Assembly: GCA_019096155.1 (NCBI GenBank)
Contig: JAHCVI010000005.1
Location: forward strand, 1,994,468-2,058,467
DNA from: Staphylotrichum longicolle
Taxonomy: Eukaryota > Ascomycota > Sordariomycetes > Sordariales > Chaetomiaceae
Length of the DNA: 64,000 nt
Direction: 5' to 3'
In this document: one piece after another, positions 11,263 through 22,679 of the stretch
How the letters are laid out: the number at the start of each line of letters is the position of its first letter
Numbering within the stretch: position 1 is the first letter of the stretch
Notes under the pieces: generated by a model
Database searches by the model: none
What the model was told of the DNA's origin: nothing
Seen by the model: the letters and a program-made list of their open reading frames with translations, nothing else
Program-made: the position numbers and the translations under genes

Positions 11263-12850
11263 TCACCTCCCCTCCCCCTGCCACGCCCCCACCGCCGCCG
11301 CCGCCGCCGCGTCCTCTGCCCCCACGTCCATTGTTCCTCCCCCACCCTTCTTCCACCCACCACCACCCTTCCCGCCCTTCGCCTTCGCGACGGCATCAAA
11401 CCGTCCGTAGACCTCCTCCCCGCCAAAGCGCCCCTCGGCAAAGCGCATGTAGTTGATCACGCCGTGGTCCACCACGGCCAGCAGCACGTTGCGGTACCCG
11501 TGCTTCAGCCGCGCGTACATGCGCCCGGGCCCCGTCCACTCCGCCTTGCCCGGGTCGGCCGGCATGCCCGCGAGGAGGGGCATGATCTCGGTGAAGGTGG
11601 GAACGGACGAGTCCTGCGCGTCGACGACGGCGAGCTGGAAGTCGGGCGGCGGGTGGCGGAGCTTGGTCCATTTCTGCGCGGCTTTCCAGATGTGGAAGTG
11701 GACTGTGAAGGGGTCGGTGGTGCTGGTGACCGTCGGGGTGGTTGGGGTTGGGGAGGGGATGTGCCGCGGGAGGAGGGCGAGTTGCTGGTAGATGGAGGCG
11801 TAGGAGCGGTAGAGGCCGGGCTGGACTAGTGGCCCGTAGGGTTTGGGTGCCGGGGACGACGTGAGGAGCGAGGTGAACCATTGCCAGAGGGTGGTTGGTG
11901 GCGGTGTTGGTAAAGGGCTTGTCGTTTGTTTCGCAGCGGGCGGTGCCCGGAGGACGTTGTAGCCGCACCGTTTGAGATTCGAGTAGACCTGAAACTTCTG
12001 CAAGCTGATCTTGCCCCGCTCGCCGTCGTTGCCGATGAGCAGCGCGTACGCCGCCTGCAAACTCAGCGGGATGCCGAGATCGTACTCGTCCACCTCTTCC
12101 TCCGCCTCCCCCTTCACAACAGCCGCCGTCCCATCCGGAGGGAAAATCTCCTCCAGCCCCTTCATCGGCCACCACAAATCCAACGACCCCCTCTCCACCA
12201 GATACAACGCCTCCTCCGGCAACAACCAATCCCTCCCCCGCGCGGGCCTATCCTTCGCCTGCCCCGTCACGGCCCTCCCGAGCGCCTGGCTCGCCACCGA
12301 CGAGCCCTCCAGCACCACCACTCTCTCCCTGACCCACCCAAACGGCTTCCTCTCCTTTGCCTCCCCGCCCTTTCCTCCTCCCCCCTCCCCCTCTTCCTCT
12401 TCCTCAACAAACCTCCCACCAGCCCGGGAAATACCACCCCCTCACTATATTCCCCGCCTTCGAACCCCCAGCCGCCGCCGCCGCGGCGTGCACGCGCGTG
12501 TAGCCGAGCACGTCGCGCATGGCGGCGCGGCTCTGCTCGAGCGCGTCGGCCTGCGCGCGCGTCCCGTGCGCCTCAAAGTCCTTCTCGCCCTTGCGGATCG
12601 TCTGCGCCGACACCCCCGGCGTCTTGCGGTACTGCTGGGACGAGGACAGCGAGGCGGCGAAGGCGCGGAAGTCTTGGGCCGCGGCGCCCTCGTCCTCGAT
12701 CATGTCCTCGGCGGTGAGGTCGTCTGCTGTTGTCTGTGCGGCGCCGGTGGTGTTTGGTGGGAGTGAGGAAGGGGTTTTTGTGTTGGTGGTGGTGGTGGTG
12801 GTGGTTGGGGGAGGGGCGAGGGAAGGGTTGTCGTCGTCGTCGAGGGGCAT
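11263..12850 (-). CDS. SEN54: tRNA-splicing endonuclease subunit Sen54 (single-base frame break)
   Basis: Sen54 is a structural subunit of the heterotetrameric tRNA-splicing endonuclease, partner of the catalytic subunit Sen2. The start at 12850 (MPLDDDDNPSL) is followed by a Thr-rich linker. Then comes the family N-terminal block: SSSQQYRKTPG, RKGEKDFEAHGT and RDVLGYTRVH, leading to WYFP. The second half carries the Sen54 signature WLLPEEALYLVERGSLDLWW and PLSLQAAYALLIG. It continues with QVYSNLKRCGYNVLRAP and a C-terminal endonuclease-like fold (FHIWKA, FQLAVVDAQDSSVP, RNVLLAVVDHGVINYMRF). The halves are in different frames. Removing one G from the CCCGGG at about 12423-12428 would give FPAGGRFVEEEE and join them. 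No intron of plausible size fits there. The C-terminus is Gly/Lys- and Ala-rich. Length would be about 528 residues, usual for fungal Sen54. Confidence 0.9.
12774..12812. repeat. (GTG)n trinucleotide run inside SEN54
   Basis: A GGT/GTG run on the plus strand, read on the minus strand as a poly-threonine stretch near the Sen54 N-terminus. It is in frame and in a linker, so length variation should be tolerated. Confidence 0.8.
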
Positions 12851-14022
12851 GGTGGGCGTCGGGTCTCGGATTGGGTTTGTATGTGTGCTTTTTCGGTAGC
12901 GGAGGTATGAGTGGCTTATTGTCCTTGATTATTCACGCTTCGGCTCTAATGTTGGAGGTAATTCGCACCACTCTTGACCTTCGTAAACTGCAGGTTGTGT
13001 GGTCAAGGAAAGTCTAGATGCATTCGATCCCTGAGATGACCTGAACCAGGATGTGGTTTTTCGGGGAAGCTCAACCCGATTTCAGATGCGGGGTTAGGGT
13101 TCAACGCCGACTCACGTCAGCACTCTAGATCGACTGCTTGTTTACTCCCCTTATTTACAAGCATACGTTCGGTGTAAGGAGCTGATAAGGTGAAACGTGG
13201 CTATCATTCAGATACGGGATTTTTTTGGCGCAGGTAAAGATACCTATGATGCTTGATCGGCGCAGAGAAACTAGAAAACTCACGCTCCTCTGCCAGGGCG
13301 TTGGATCACGGATCGACAGTCTAAGGTCTCGCTCCATCTACCTAGTCAGTCGCATCTCAATCACAGACCAGAGCCGGGTGAGTTGGATAGAATCAGCGCG
13401 CCCTTTGGGCTTGCGCTTCTGTATCTTGCGAGCCACTTGAACTAGTAAACCTGATGAATACCATCACACCGTCCTGAGGCAAGCATAGACATCACCCTGT
13501 CCACAAACGCCTGGTCAACCAAAAATGGCAAGCCTTCCTGCCCTCACGCTCCGGGCATCACACATCATGTACCCATTACACTGTGGCATCCAGTATCTCT
13601 GGAAGAACCTCTCCAACTCGCCGTCCTCCACTTCGCGAACAAATAACCAGGGTATCTCCATTCGTGGCACCTCCTCTTCACCAAGGCGTCTCCTCGCCCG
13701 TGCTTCACCTGGCGTCACTGTTCAAAACCAAGCCAGGGGCTGAGCCGAGCGCAGACCGATTCCGCCCACCGTCTCCTCATTTCTTGGTCCGCTCAATGCC
13801 CGATGCGTACGGGAGAACCAGATGAGTTGTCCATGCCATGCCATGCGGGCGACGAATCTTCGCCGCTCGGGACACGCAACTCTCGACTCGGCTTCGCAAC
13901 CGACTGCGGCGAGAGTGTTCATCCTGCGCAAGTGTTGCTCGGCACCAGTCGTCGGGTAGTTCTGTCACTCCCTGTCGTGTCGTGGTCGCCTCGATATCAA
14001 CGAACCGTCGGGTATCCCAACA
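12851..14022. other. 1.2-kb intergenic region
   Basis: Between the SEN54 start and the arrestin-like 3' end, both on the minus strand. No supportable gene. Contains three CCATG units at 13831-13845. Confidence 0.5.
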
Positions 14023-15422
14023 TCATTCGATCAGCATCTTCTTAACCCCTCCCACCTCACACAACCCAAGATGTCGGATCGCCTCCCTCTCACTAGCCAG
14101 GATAATCGTCCGGTCCGGAAGAACGGGGTTGTTTGGATCCACGTGCGAAGCGTCCTTCGCTGCTTGTTCGATGGCATCCATCTCCTCCTTGCAGGCTTGT
14201 TGGTCCATGGGGCATACCACGATCGGCTGGCGTAATGTGATATCCCTCGCAGAGGTCATGTGCGCCTGGAATGCGTGTGAGTAACACGGTCAAGGGTTTG
14301 GTTGGACACAGGAGCGCTCACCTTGATGCTGAGGAAGAACTCAATCTTGTAGAGTGTTGAAGACGTTGTGAAGCTTGTCACCTCGTACATGGGAAACGCA
14401 GGCTTCCCTCTTTTTATTATGCCGTCTGGATCCCTGAGATCCCGCGAAGGGAGGACCAGCCCGAGGTTGGTGATGTATCCAGTCTCGGGCATCTTTGTGC
14501 CCACCGCTTGTGTGTGTTTGGCGATTTTGTTGATTTTCTTTGTTGGCTCGTCTCCTTCAGGGTTGAAGGTGATCTCCTCCTCGATCGTGAGGGTTAGCTT
14601 CTGTATTGTCACTCGTTTTGCCTTGTTCATGTAATCGGGATTTGGCGAGAGCTTGACGTAAACTGTGATGGGGTCGAGTGGCCCGTAGCTCCATTTGGGC
14701 AACGAAATCCCCAACGTTACGATATGGTCCGCCGTTGCCGCTCTGGTTTCTGGCCGGTTGTACATGCCGAAGGTCGAAAGCGTGTCGTACCGCTGCAGCG
14801 GGATGGGAAAGGTGTACCGGTTTTGCATGCTGGATCCTTGTTGGACAGTGACGACGAGCTCGTAAAACGTCTCTGCGATTCGGCTGGGTAGCTGCAAGCT
14901 CGCAGGCGGAATGCGACGATTCGTCTCTTCACCCCCGCGCCCAAACGGGATGAATATTTGGAACGGGAGGTCCATCGCGATCACGCTCTCGGCCTCCTTG
15001 CCCGATACGCATCGAAAGAGAAGCACCTCTTTCCCCACCAGATCGACCGTCTCTCGTCGCGGCGTCCCAAGGTGTCGTTTCGCAACATTTTCGGCCGCCG
15101 GGTGTATCGTTTCTCGTCGCTGGAGACAGATCCGAACCATGGAAATGTTCACGGGGGCCGAGAACCCCGCGCCTGGCCGGATTTCGACTTTGCCTGCGAT
15201 CCTAGGCTGCAAGCGCCCGAGTTAGCATGTGAATTGTGTTGCGACAGCGATCCTCTTCCCCCCGAAAGATGATGGCATGTTGCCTGTTCGGTGCGACGCA
15301 AAGATGCAGCATGAAGAGGCAGGACTCACCAGAGTCGCAGATATGCCCGGGTAGCCCACCAGGAAGCTGCTGTTCGGTGGGCCGGATATCCTCACGGTCG
15401 CGGGGGCATTTGCTGCATTCAT
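14023..15422 (-). CDS. Arrestin-fold protein
   Basis: Three exons join in frame: 15330-15422, 14322-15206 and 14023-14265, giving about 406 residues. The start MNAANAPATVRISGPPNSSF and the beta-rich N-terminal half have the look of a fungal arrestin N domain: GKVEIRPGAGFSAPVNISMVRICLQ, VLLFRCVSGKEAESVIAMDLPFQIFIPF and LPSRIAETFYELVVTVQ. The second half resembles the arrestin C domain (HIVTLGISLPKWSYGPLDPI, VYVKLSPNPDY, VTIQKLTLTIEEEITF). The last exon (SARDITLRQPIVVCPMDQQ) closes the fold. Fungal arrestin-related proteins often link nutrient transporters or pH-sensing receptors to Rsp5-type ubiquitin ligases. I see no PPxY motif, so a classical Rsp5 adaptor is not supported. Introns have GTGAGT/GTGAGC donors. 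No frame break. The family assignment rests on recognition of fold-type blocks, not on a search. Confidence 0.7.
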
Positions 15423-17178
15423 TCTGGAGGCGGCGCCTGAACGGCGATTGCCGAGGGCTCAATCAGGACGGGGTCGATGCCAGTGTTGTTCTCGTCGTCG
15501 GCGTTGTTGGGGTGGGCGCAACGGCCCTCGCCGGTCATGAAGGATGGACCGTGGAGCTGAGCCCTGCCTGCCGTCTTAGGGCTGAGGGGAGGGCGTGGCG
15601 GTCGATCCGGGATGAGGGGCTCTTGGGTGTGTCGCTGGCGCTGTATCGATAAGATGATCGCAGCTGTGCGCGCATGGGCATCACATTGGCAGCCGCCGAG
15701 GAGCTGCGTGGGGGTTTGTGATCGATGCCAAATGCAGATTTCGAGTCGTTATTGCAATGTCGTCGTCGTGAAAATGGTCGCTGTGGAATCTGGCGAGGCC
15801 GCAGCCCGTCTTACGCAGTGCGCTCGGATTAACGACGACCAGGAGCTGCAGGGCAGGCTTAGTTCGCAGCTGTTGGGTAGCTGTAAGGTGGGAGGGGGGG
15901 GGTGGGTTAATGGGGCCGAATGGAAATGCCCCTCGAGCCGCCGAGGTCTTTGTGCCGTCGAATTCGGCCGCCGGTGTGTGCACGGATTGGGGGTTCCCTT
16001 TCACTGTCCGGTGAAGCTGGTCCCTAGGATCCAGAAGCCAACACAGAATGAAAAGTATTGTCGTTTCTGTAAGTCCACCACGGCACTGGGACATCAACAC
16101 GATGGGTCAGTTGATCCGCAAAGAGGCGTCTCCCATGCAGATTGCGCACGGCTGCGTTCATCCAATTTGGTCCAGCAGCTTACATACACGGTTGTACCTT
16201 ACACAGACAGGGTGTGCCTGAGCAGGGTGTGAATGGGCTGCCGAGAAAGGAGGTGGTACTGCACACCTGAGCCCTGCCTCCTAACTCCAGCTTCAGGGCT
16301 CGGTTGGCAACAAGAAGTGCTCTACCGGCGGGAGGGATCAGATAGAGTCACCGAACGACGGTTGAGTCTGTCGGTACCCGAGTCCGTCGATCGGAAGGAG
16401 GCGGCCGAGCGAAGCTCAGATGCAGGTGATCGGTGAAGATAAACAGTAAAGTTACAGAGTGCTGTGGCAGCCTTGCGCTGACGAGCTGGATGCCTGTGCC
16501 CAGACCAACCTTGGAACTCGAGCCGGGAAGTGGGCTTCTGCGATGGACGGCCAGGCCCCTGGGCGGCAGGTGGAGACGGGGCGGGTACCCCGCCAAACCC
16601 CACAATGCAGGGCCGAATGCTCTTCTGCAGCCAGACGACGGTTTGCTGAACGATGGATGGTTATGCACCTCGCCCAAGCACACAATCACTATGGATCTGC
16701 CCTTCTCCAATAGTTGTATTCTTTTGTTGACTCAAATGTTAGCGAGGTTGCTGTCTCTAAGCTCACTTGTAGAGAGCTGCTCGCAGATTCAGGTGCTACG
16801 AATTGTAAGGAACCCGACTCCTCTGATGAAGTCACTGTGCAAGGTTCCAGGTAAAGGACCCTGGGCAGTGCAAAAAGGACGAAGCGTAGATCAAGCAGGA
16901 GATACAGGGAGCTATGGCAGGCCAAAAAAAAGGACCGACATAGAGAAGGAAAATAAGAGCCAAGAAAGATGGCTTCTGTTTCTACAACCAAGCTTTCCTT
17001 CTCGACCTGCAATGAAAGGTGAAGGTTGCAGAGCATGGTGTCAACATGCGGTGGAACTCTGGTGGCCATAGCTTCAAGCCGAACGCCAAGCTTTGCTGTC
17101 TGATGTCGATGGCTTGAGCCAGAACTTTGCGATTCGTTTAGTCCTTACCACGACAACACTTCCAACGAATCGCCCACC
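15423..17178. other. 1.8-kb intergenic region between divergent genes
   Basis: Shared upstream region of the arrestin-like gene (-) and PPIL3 (+). Several open frames up to about 200 codons exist but have no recognisable domains and no splice-supported extension. A G8 run lies near 15893-15902. Confidence 0.5.
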
Positions 17179-17762
17179 ATGTCGGTGACACTACACACCA
17201 CCCATGGGGACCTCAAAATTGAAGTCTTTTGCGAGAGCGTCCCCAAAACCGCTGAGGTAAGCAGCCATCTTCCCCACATCCCCCATTCCCTCTCCCTTCT
17301 CTGCGCCCAAGAACCCACTAACATTCTCTCCCTGAAGAACTTCCTCGCCCTCTGCGCATCCTCATACTATGACGCCTCGCCCTTCCACCGCATAATCCCC
17401 ACCTTCATGGCGCAGGCCGGCGCGCCGCTCACCCGAGCCCCCCCCACAATCCCAAGGGGGGCCGCTCCATCTACGGCCCAACCTTCGAAGACGAGATCCG
17501 CCCGGGGCTGAAGCACCACGAGCGCGGCATCGTCAGCATGGCCAACAAAGGGCCCAACACCAACGGCAGCCAGTTCTTCATCACCTTTGCCGCCGCGCCG
17601 CATCTGGACGGGCTGAACACCGTCTTCGGGAAGCTACTCGGGGACGAGAGCCTCGCGACCCTGGCGAAAATAGAGGGCGTAGAGGTGGATAAGAAGAACA
17701 GGCCGCTGGAGGCGGTGCGGATCGAGAGGGTGACGGTGCATGCGAATCCGCTCGCCAAGTGA
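17179..17762 (+). CDS. CYP10: Cyclophilin-type peptidyl-prolyl isomerase, PPIL3/Cyp10 type (frame broken)
   Basis: Single-domain cyclophilin catalysing proline cis-trans isomerisation; the PPIL3 subfamily is associated with spliceosomes. Exon 1 is 17179-17256 (MSVTLHTTHGDLKIEVFCE) and exon 2 is 17338-17762, around an 81-nt intron. The protein would be about 167 residues, as in PPIL3. Active-site blocks are present: FHRIIPTFMAQ with the catalytic Arg, then MANKGPNTNGSQFFIT, then a cyclophilin HLDGLNTVFGK. The C-terminus ITVHANP-like (VTVHANPLAK) matches PPIL3. The frame changes at the C-rich run near 17427-17460, where one base seems to be missing; afterwards GGRSIYGPTFEDEIRPG reads in the shifted frame. 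Both halves are well conserved, so I treat the gene as functional and the break as probable sequence error. Confidence 0.92.
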
Positions 17763-18627
17763 GGAAGGGCTGGAGAGAGAAGGGGAAAACAAAGAAATAA
17801 TCCCGAACTATGGGCGGGGTGATCTCTCGGCTTCACGCTCTCAAGCCTCCGAGCTGGGAGATGAAAGCTGCACCGTACGGACGAAAGGACGTCAGGTCCT
17901 GCAAAGGCCGTGCCCAGATTGATCTGCTAAGCAAGCCGCGGGCGTCAAGTAGGCGGGAGTCCCCAGCTCTTGAGATGCGGCTTCAGTACAGCGAGCTCGA
18001 GCCCGGCAACTGAGCCTGCTTCATCGTCAGCGTTCAACGGGCAGGACCGAAGCTCCCAGATTCTCAGAAAGAGGGCTAAGAAAGGAAGGGAGATATCATG
18101 GGGATATCAAAAGCCCCACAGCATCGCCAGAGCCCGAGTTGTTCATGCGGCATCCATAACACAAAACAGAAACAAGTTCACGCGAGGAACCTTTGTGTGC
18201 TTCGATCCGCCCTCAGCTGCTTATCGTCATCAAGTCGTATTTTTGTGCGGTCTCTAAGAACACGCTGCTTGAAAAGAGATCTCACTCTAACCCTGCCAAA
18301 ACGTGGCAATACAAATAAACCACCCCGAACCCCGAGGTTCCCACCCTTGTCAAGCCCCCCCTTCCCAACCCCGTCCCAAATTGGTTGTGTGTGTGTGTGT
18401 GTGTGTCAGCGAAGGGGAAAAAAAGCCCAGGTACAGATAGAACAGAAAGGGGATATCTAAAATATGCGTTTGTGCAACCCGCCCGCCGTCCTCGTCCCAA
18501 CTGCCCAACCCGTACCTTTCCCACACCCATCCGTCCGATCCGTCCTTCCGTTTTCGGCCCTCCGTTTCCCAAATCAAAAACCGCCACGTCCCCATTCCCG
18601 CCCCCCTGAATACCCCAACACCAGGGA
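17763..18627. other. Intergenic region between convergent PPIL3 and HSF genes
   Basis: Two 3' flanks. No gene seen. Contains the TG microsatellite at 18386-18406. Confidence 0.5.
18386..18406. repeat. (TG)10 dinucleotide microsatellite
   Basis: Twenty-one bases of perfect alternating T and G. It is non-coding, between convergent genes. Confidence 0.95.
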
Positions 18628-20963
18628 CTACTTACGCCCTCCTCCTCCGCTTAGTTCCCTCTCGGGACTATCAAAGTCCGTCCGTGTAATCTCCTCCGTC
18701 CCCGCGGGGCTGGGTGTATTCGCCGCCGACGTCGTCTCAAACACCCTGCCCGGCTGTAACCCACCGTCACCCCCTACCGGCGCGGCGGCAGCGGCACCCG
18801 CGCCGGCGCCGCCCGTGAGAAAATCCGTCCCCGTCCCCGCGGCACCGCTCCCGTCCAGACTGAAGTTGAAATCCGTCCCGTCCGCGCCGCCCGGCACGCC
18901 CATCCCGTCCAGCCCCGCCGTGTCAAAGGCGGGATCGGAAAACGCGTTCTGGTGGATGAACTGGTCATAGTCGACATTGTCAAAGTAGCTCGTGTTGGGG
19001 TTGCCGTGCTCGTCGAGGCCCGGGATGCGGCCGGACGGGCTGAGCGGGCCGAGCAGATGGGTGAGGGCGTCGATGTGGTCAGCCTGCTGGTTCTGCAGGC
19101 GCTGGAGGGCGTCGAGCTCGGCCTGCGTGGACTGGATCTCGTGCAGAGACGGCATTTGGAGGGAGGAGAGGTTCGGGGAGAGGGTGAGGTTCGGGGCCGT
19201 GACGGGCGGGCTCGTGGGCGCGGTGGCGGAGGCTGCTGCTGGGCTGACGGCAGGGATGCCGCCGTTGGATGTGGAGGGCGCAGAGGGGTTGCTGCCGGCC
19301 ATGATGTTGAGCATCTGTGCCCGCTGGTCATCGCTCATGCTGGCGGGGGTCTTGGCGGCCACATCTGGCAGGTCGAGGCCGGAGGCGTTGTTGACCGCGT
19401 TGGTGTCTTGGATGATCTTCATCATACCCTCCTGGGGGTTGCTACGCAGCTCGTTCTTCATGTACGCCGGGGATGTGGTATCGGCGGGAGACGTGTCGAA
19501 GAGCTCGGTAACGGTCCCCATCTGGGGTGCCTGTTGGTGAGGTTGAGGGGCAGGCGATGGTGTGGTCGACGCAGAAAACGTAGACGCCTTGCTCGCCTGG
19601 TGATGGGGGATCGGAGGCAGCAGACGCTGCTGGCGTTTTGGAGTACCGACTGTGGAGACATTCTGAGACCGCTGATTGACGAACCCGCCGAGATCTACGA
19701 CGCCGCCTGCCGTCGGCATTTGCGTCTGATGGCCCTGCGCGTTCGGTATGATGCTTGCCAAGAGATCCTGGACGGTCTGCGCACCCCCCTGCTCTTCCAA
19801 TGACTTCCGAAAGACGTTGGCCAAGGAGTTGAGAATCGCATTGATCGAGTTCTCGTGGCGCTCGTGCATGTTCTGGAAAAGAACGGCTTGTTGGTAGAGT
19901 TGGTTCTGGTCTTGGCGCATTTTGGTGAGCAGGTTGGAGATGGCCACTTGCTGTTGCTGAATCCTCTCGATCTGGCTCTTGACCTGCACCAGATCCTTCT
20001 TCTGGAGGGGTCCAAGCTCGTGCGAAGCAGGTGCCCTCCCAGCCTGTGAAGCTGCGATGTTCGGTGCGATGTAGGTTTCTTCAACCCCATCTTCTTCACT
20101 CTCCACATCGGCCTCGTCTTTCTTCCCCTTTTTTTTGCTGTTCCCACTCTTGGGCTTGTTGATCAGCCACAGCAGGTTGGGGTGTCCACGGCGAAAGTAG
20201 GGATTCGAGTATTCGCTTGGGCTCTTGTTCTTCCTCTCACTGGCCTTCATGGAGTTGTCGGAGAGCCCGACGCGCTTGTGGAAGCCATACATGTTCAGCT
20301 GACGCACAAACGAGGCATAGTTGTTGTGTTTGAAGAGCTCGGGGATCAATGTCTTGGCAAATTCATCCTCGTCAAGAACAACGAACGAATCCCCCTTGTC
20401 AGACCAACGAATGAGGTCAGTGTTCCTCGACTCGTCCAAAAAACTGCGACTTGTCAGCTCGTCACCGGCAGGCTGGGTTTCTAAAAAAAGACTGACCTGC
20501 TCAGTTTCTGAACAAACGGGGGAATCTGTTTCCTCTTTGCCTGCGCCTCCCTCTTTGCGCGCTGAGCCATCTCCTCGAGCCGTTCGATGCTGTCGTGCTC
20601 GTCCATGGTTGAGTTCGCGGCTTGGTGGTAGCTAGGATCCTCGCCGTATCCGGTCCAACCGTCAGCGCCGCGGTCGAACGGGGCCCTGGGAGCTGTCGGG
20701 ACGAGAGCGCGACTATTCTGCCGTCGCGCTAGAGCCGTCGAAGGCGTCGGTACTGCCTGGTTGTATGAACCTGGAGTTGGCAGCATCGAGAATGCATTGA
20801 CACCGGAGGCTCCGGCGTCGACAAAGCTGTTTCCATCCACGCCATTGTTCCACCTAAACATGGGATCCGGCTGAACCGGAGAAAACGACTGTGGGATCTG
20901 AGGCATGGGAGCCATTGGGGGAACGCCTGGCGCAGGTCTTTTTCTCGGGTTGGGCGACGACAT
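18628..20963 (-). CDS. HSF1: Heat shock transcription factor (HSF1-type)
   Basis: Sequence-specific activator of heat-shock genes, acting as a trimer in the nucleus. Exon 1 is 20497-20963 and exon 2 is 18628-20443, split by a 53-nt intron inside the DNA-binding domain; the protein is about 760 residues. The HSF DNA-binding domain runs from about residue 147 to 255. It begins IPPFVQKLSSFLDES, includes the recognition helix ASFVRQLNMYGFHK and ends FRRGHPNLLWLINK. A long heptad-type coiled coil follows at about 306-352 (LVQVKSQIERIQQQQVAISN and onward), fitting HR-A/B trimerisation. The C-terminal half is Pro/Ser/Ala/Gly-rich with acidic and hydrophobic patches (SYFDNVDYDQFIHQNAF), as in activation domains. 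The position of the DNA-binding domain and the length favour Hsf1 over the smaller Skn7/Prr1 type, which would have a receiver domain. I found no canonical heat-shock element in its own upstream region. Confidence 0.92.
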
Positions 20964-22679
20964 AACACTGACGGGCGTATGCTTGACCTGCTGGGACCGA
21001 CTTGAGACGGCCCAGATTGTCAGCAGCGACCGGCGCTATGTATGGGCGACTCTCCAAGGTAGGAGGCGTGGTCCTGCGTGTGCGACGCTGCCGAGTGCGG
21101 TGTTGATTCGGTGTAACGCGGCGCCGAAAACTCGATCTTAAATTCTGGGTGCACAAGGCTCTCTTGCAGTTGAATCCGGTGATGCGCCCGTGAACTGTGG
21201 TCGTTCTCGGAGGGAGGCGGTCGACTGCCGAAGAGGCGAGAGTTGTCCAGTCCAGGTTGTGACGGTCCAGATGCGTGGTATATATCCTCGACCCGTCCAG
21301 AGTCTCTGAAAGATGGAGTGGGCTTGACTCAGGCAGCAAGATGCACGTCGAGATGCCCCAGCAGCTGCGCGACACGGTCTGTGTTATTGTTGTCCTGGAA
21401 GTCGCAAGAGGCGTGCCGCGTTGTGGGCTCGTCTTTCTTTGATCGCAACAGAGTAGTTCGGGCGGATATTGCGGATTGTCTCGCGGATGAGTCTTGTTCA
21501 ATGGGACCTTGTCGGCGCTGGAGCCTCGAGGCGATCCGAACAATGCGCGTTGGTGTCTCAAGAGGGCCGTGTCTCGCGGCGGCTTGTTCCCGGTTGGTCG
21601 GCCGTCGTAGTAAGAAGGCTCTTCAATGCAGGCAAATGGACAGCGGGCTATGGATCCGGCCGTGGATCGGCGGCAGGGTTAAAGATCGATGGCGCAGCGG
21701 TTGGGAGGGTAGAGTGTTGGTTGATTGGTATGGCGGTGGCGGTTGAGGCTTCCCAGCAGCGCCGAGGTGGGCTCCCAGCTCGATCTCGATCAGGACAGTA
21801 TTTTTCGGCTTGGCAACCCAATCCCTTACCGTAGCGATAAGAAGGCCCACAGGCGGGGTTCTCGATAAGTTACCGGGGTGAGTTACACAGCAACAAGGCA
21901 TGTGACGAGAGAAGCAGGAGAGAGAAGCTGCTTCGCAAACTGCAGTGCTAAGTCTCAAGTTTGCTGCTTATTCCGGCGTTAACTCATACTCCTGGTAGGT
22001 AGCTACACACCGTCCTGATCCCGTCACCCAACTGCACACAGAATCCATCACCTTTGGACCCTGGGCTGCAGGTACCTAGCGTACCGTACCTGACCTTGAA
22101 ATTGCGTAATGTTTCGCCCTATGAGCAGTTGCGAGTCTCCACACTGACGTTTACCAGGCCTGAAATGGCCTGTTCGGGACACCTAAGCTCAGGTACCCTT
22201 TCCCTTCGCAACATCGTTCTCAAGCCACGCCACACTTGAACGTTCACCTGGAAATGCAAACATTGACATGGAGAACCTGCATAAGAACCGCTTCTTAAAT
22301 TGGAAATTGTGTATACACCAAGTCAACTACCATAGATCTGGTGTACCCATTCGTAAACTCAAGACAACAAGCCCAATTTCTCTCAAGGGAATTCAAGCGA
22401 CTTGTGGCTCTAGGCCACCGTTCCACTTCCACTTCCTCACTCCCACTTTTCCTTTCGTTTCCTTTTACCCCTTGTACTTTTCTTCTCAATTAATTCGGTG
22501 ATATGAAAGAAGACGGGCAGCATGAGATTTCCAAGTGTGAAAGATCTCTTCCAGGACATTGATAGGGTTTCTGGAGACTTGCAGTGGTAAGCGACTTGCG
22601 TTTGGGACGAATTTTGGGATCGATTGTGGTCAACTCGGGTGATCAGGATTATCCACCCAGCTTGCCAAAAATCTGCATC
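20964..22679. other. 1.7-kb intergenic region upstream of HSF1
   Basis: Promoter side of HSF1 (-) and 3' flank of CWC27 (-). No supportable gene. A TATATAT-like stretch lies near 21278-21285, about 315 bp upstream of the HSF1 start. Confidence 0.5.

Noticed and set aside
20964..22679. Heat-shock elements in the HSF1 promoter
   Set aside because: I looked for alternating GAA/TTC units with 2-bp spacing and found only wrongly spaced pairs.
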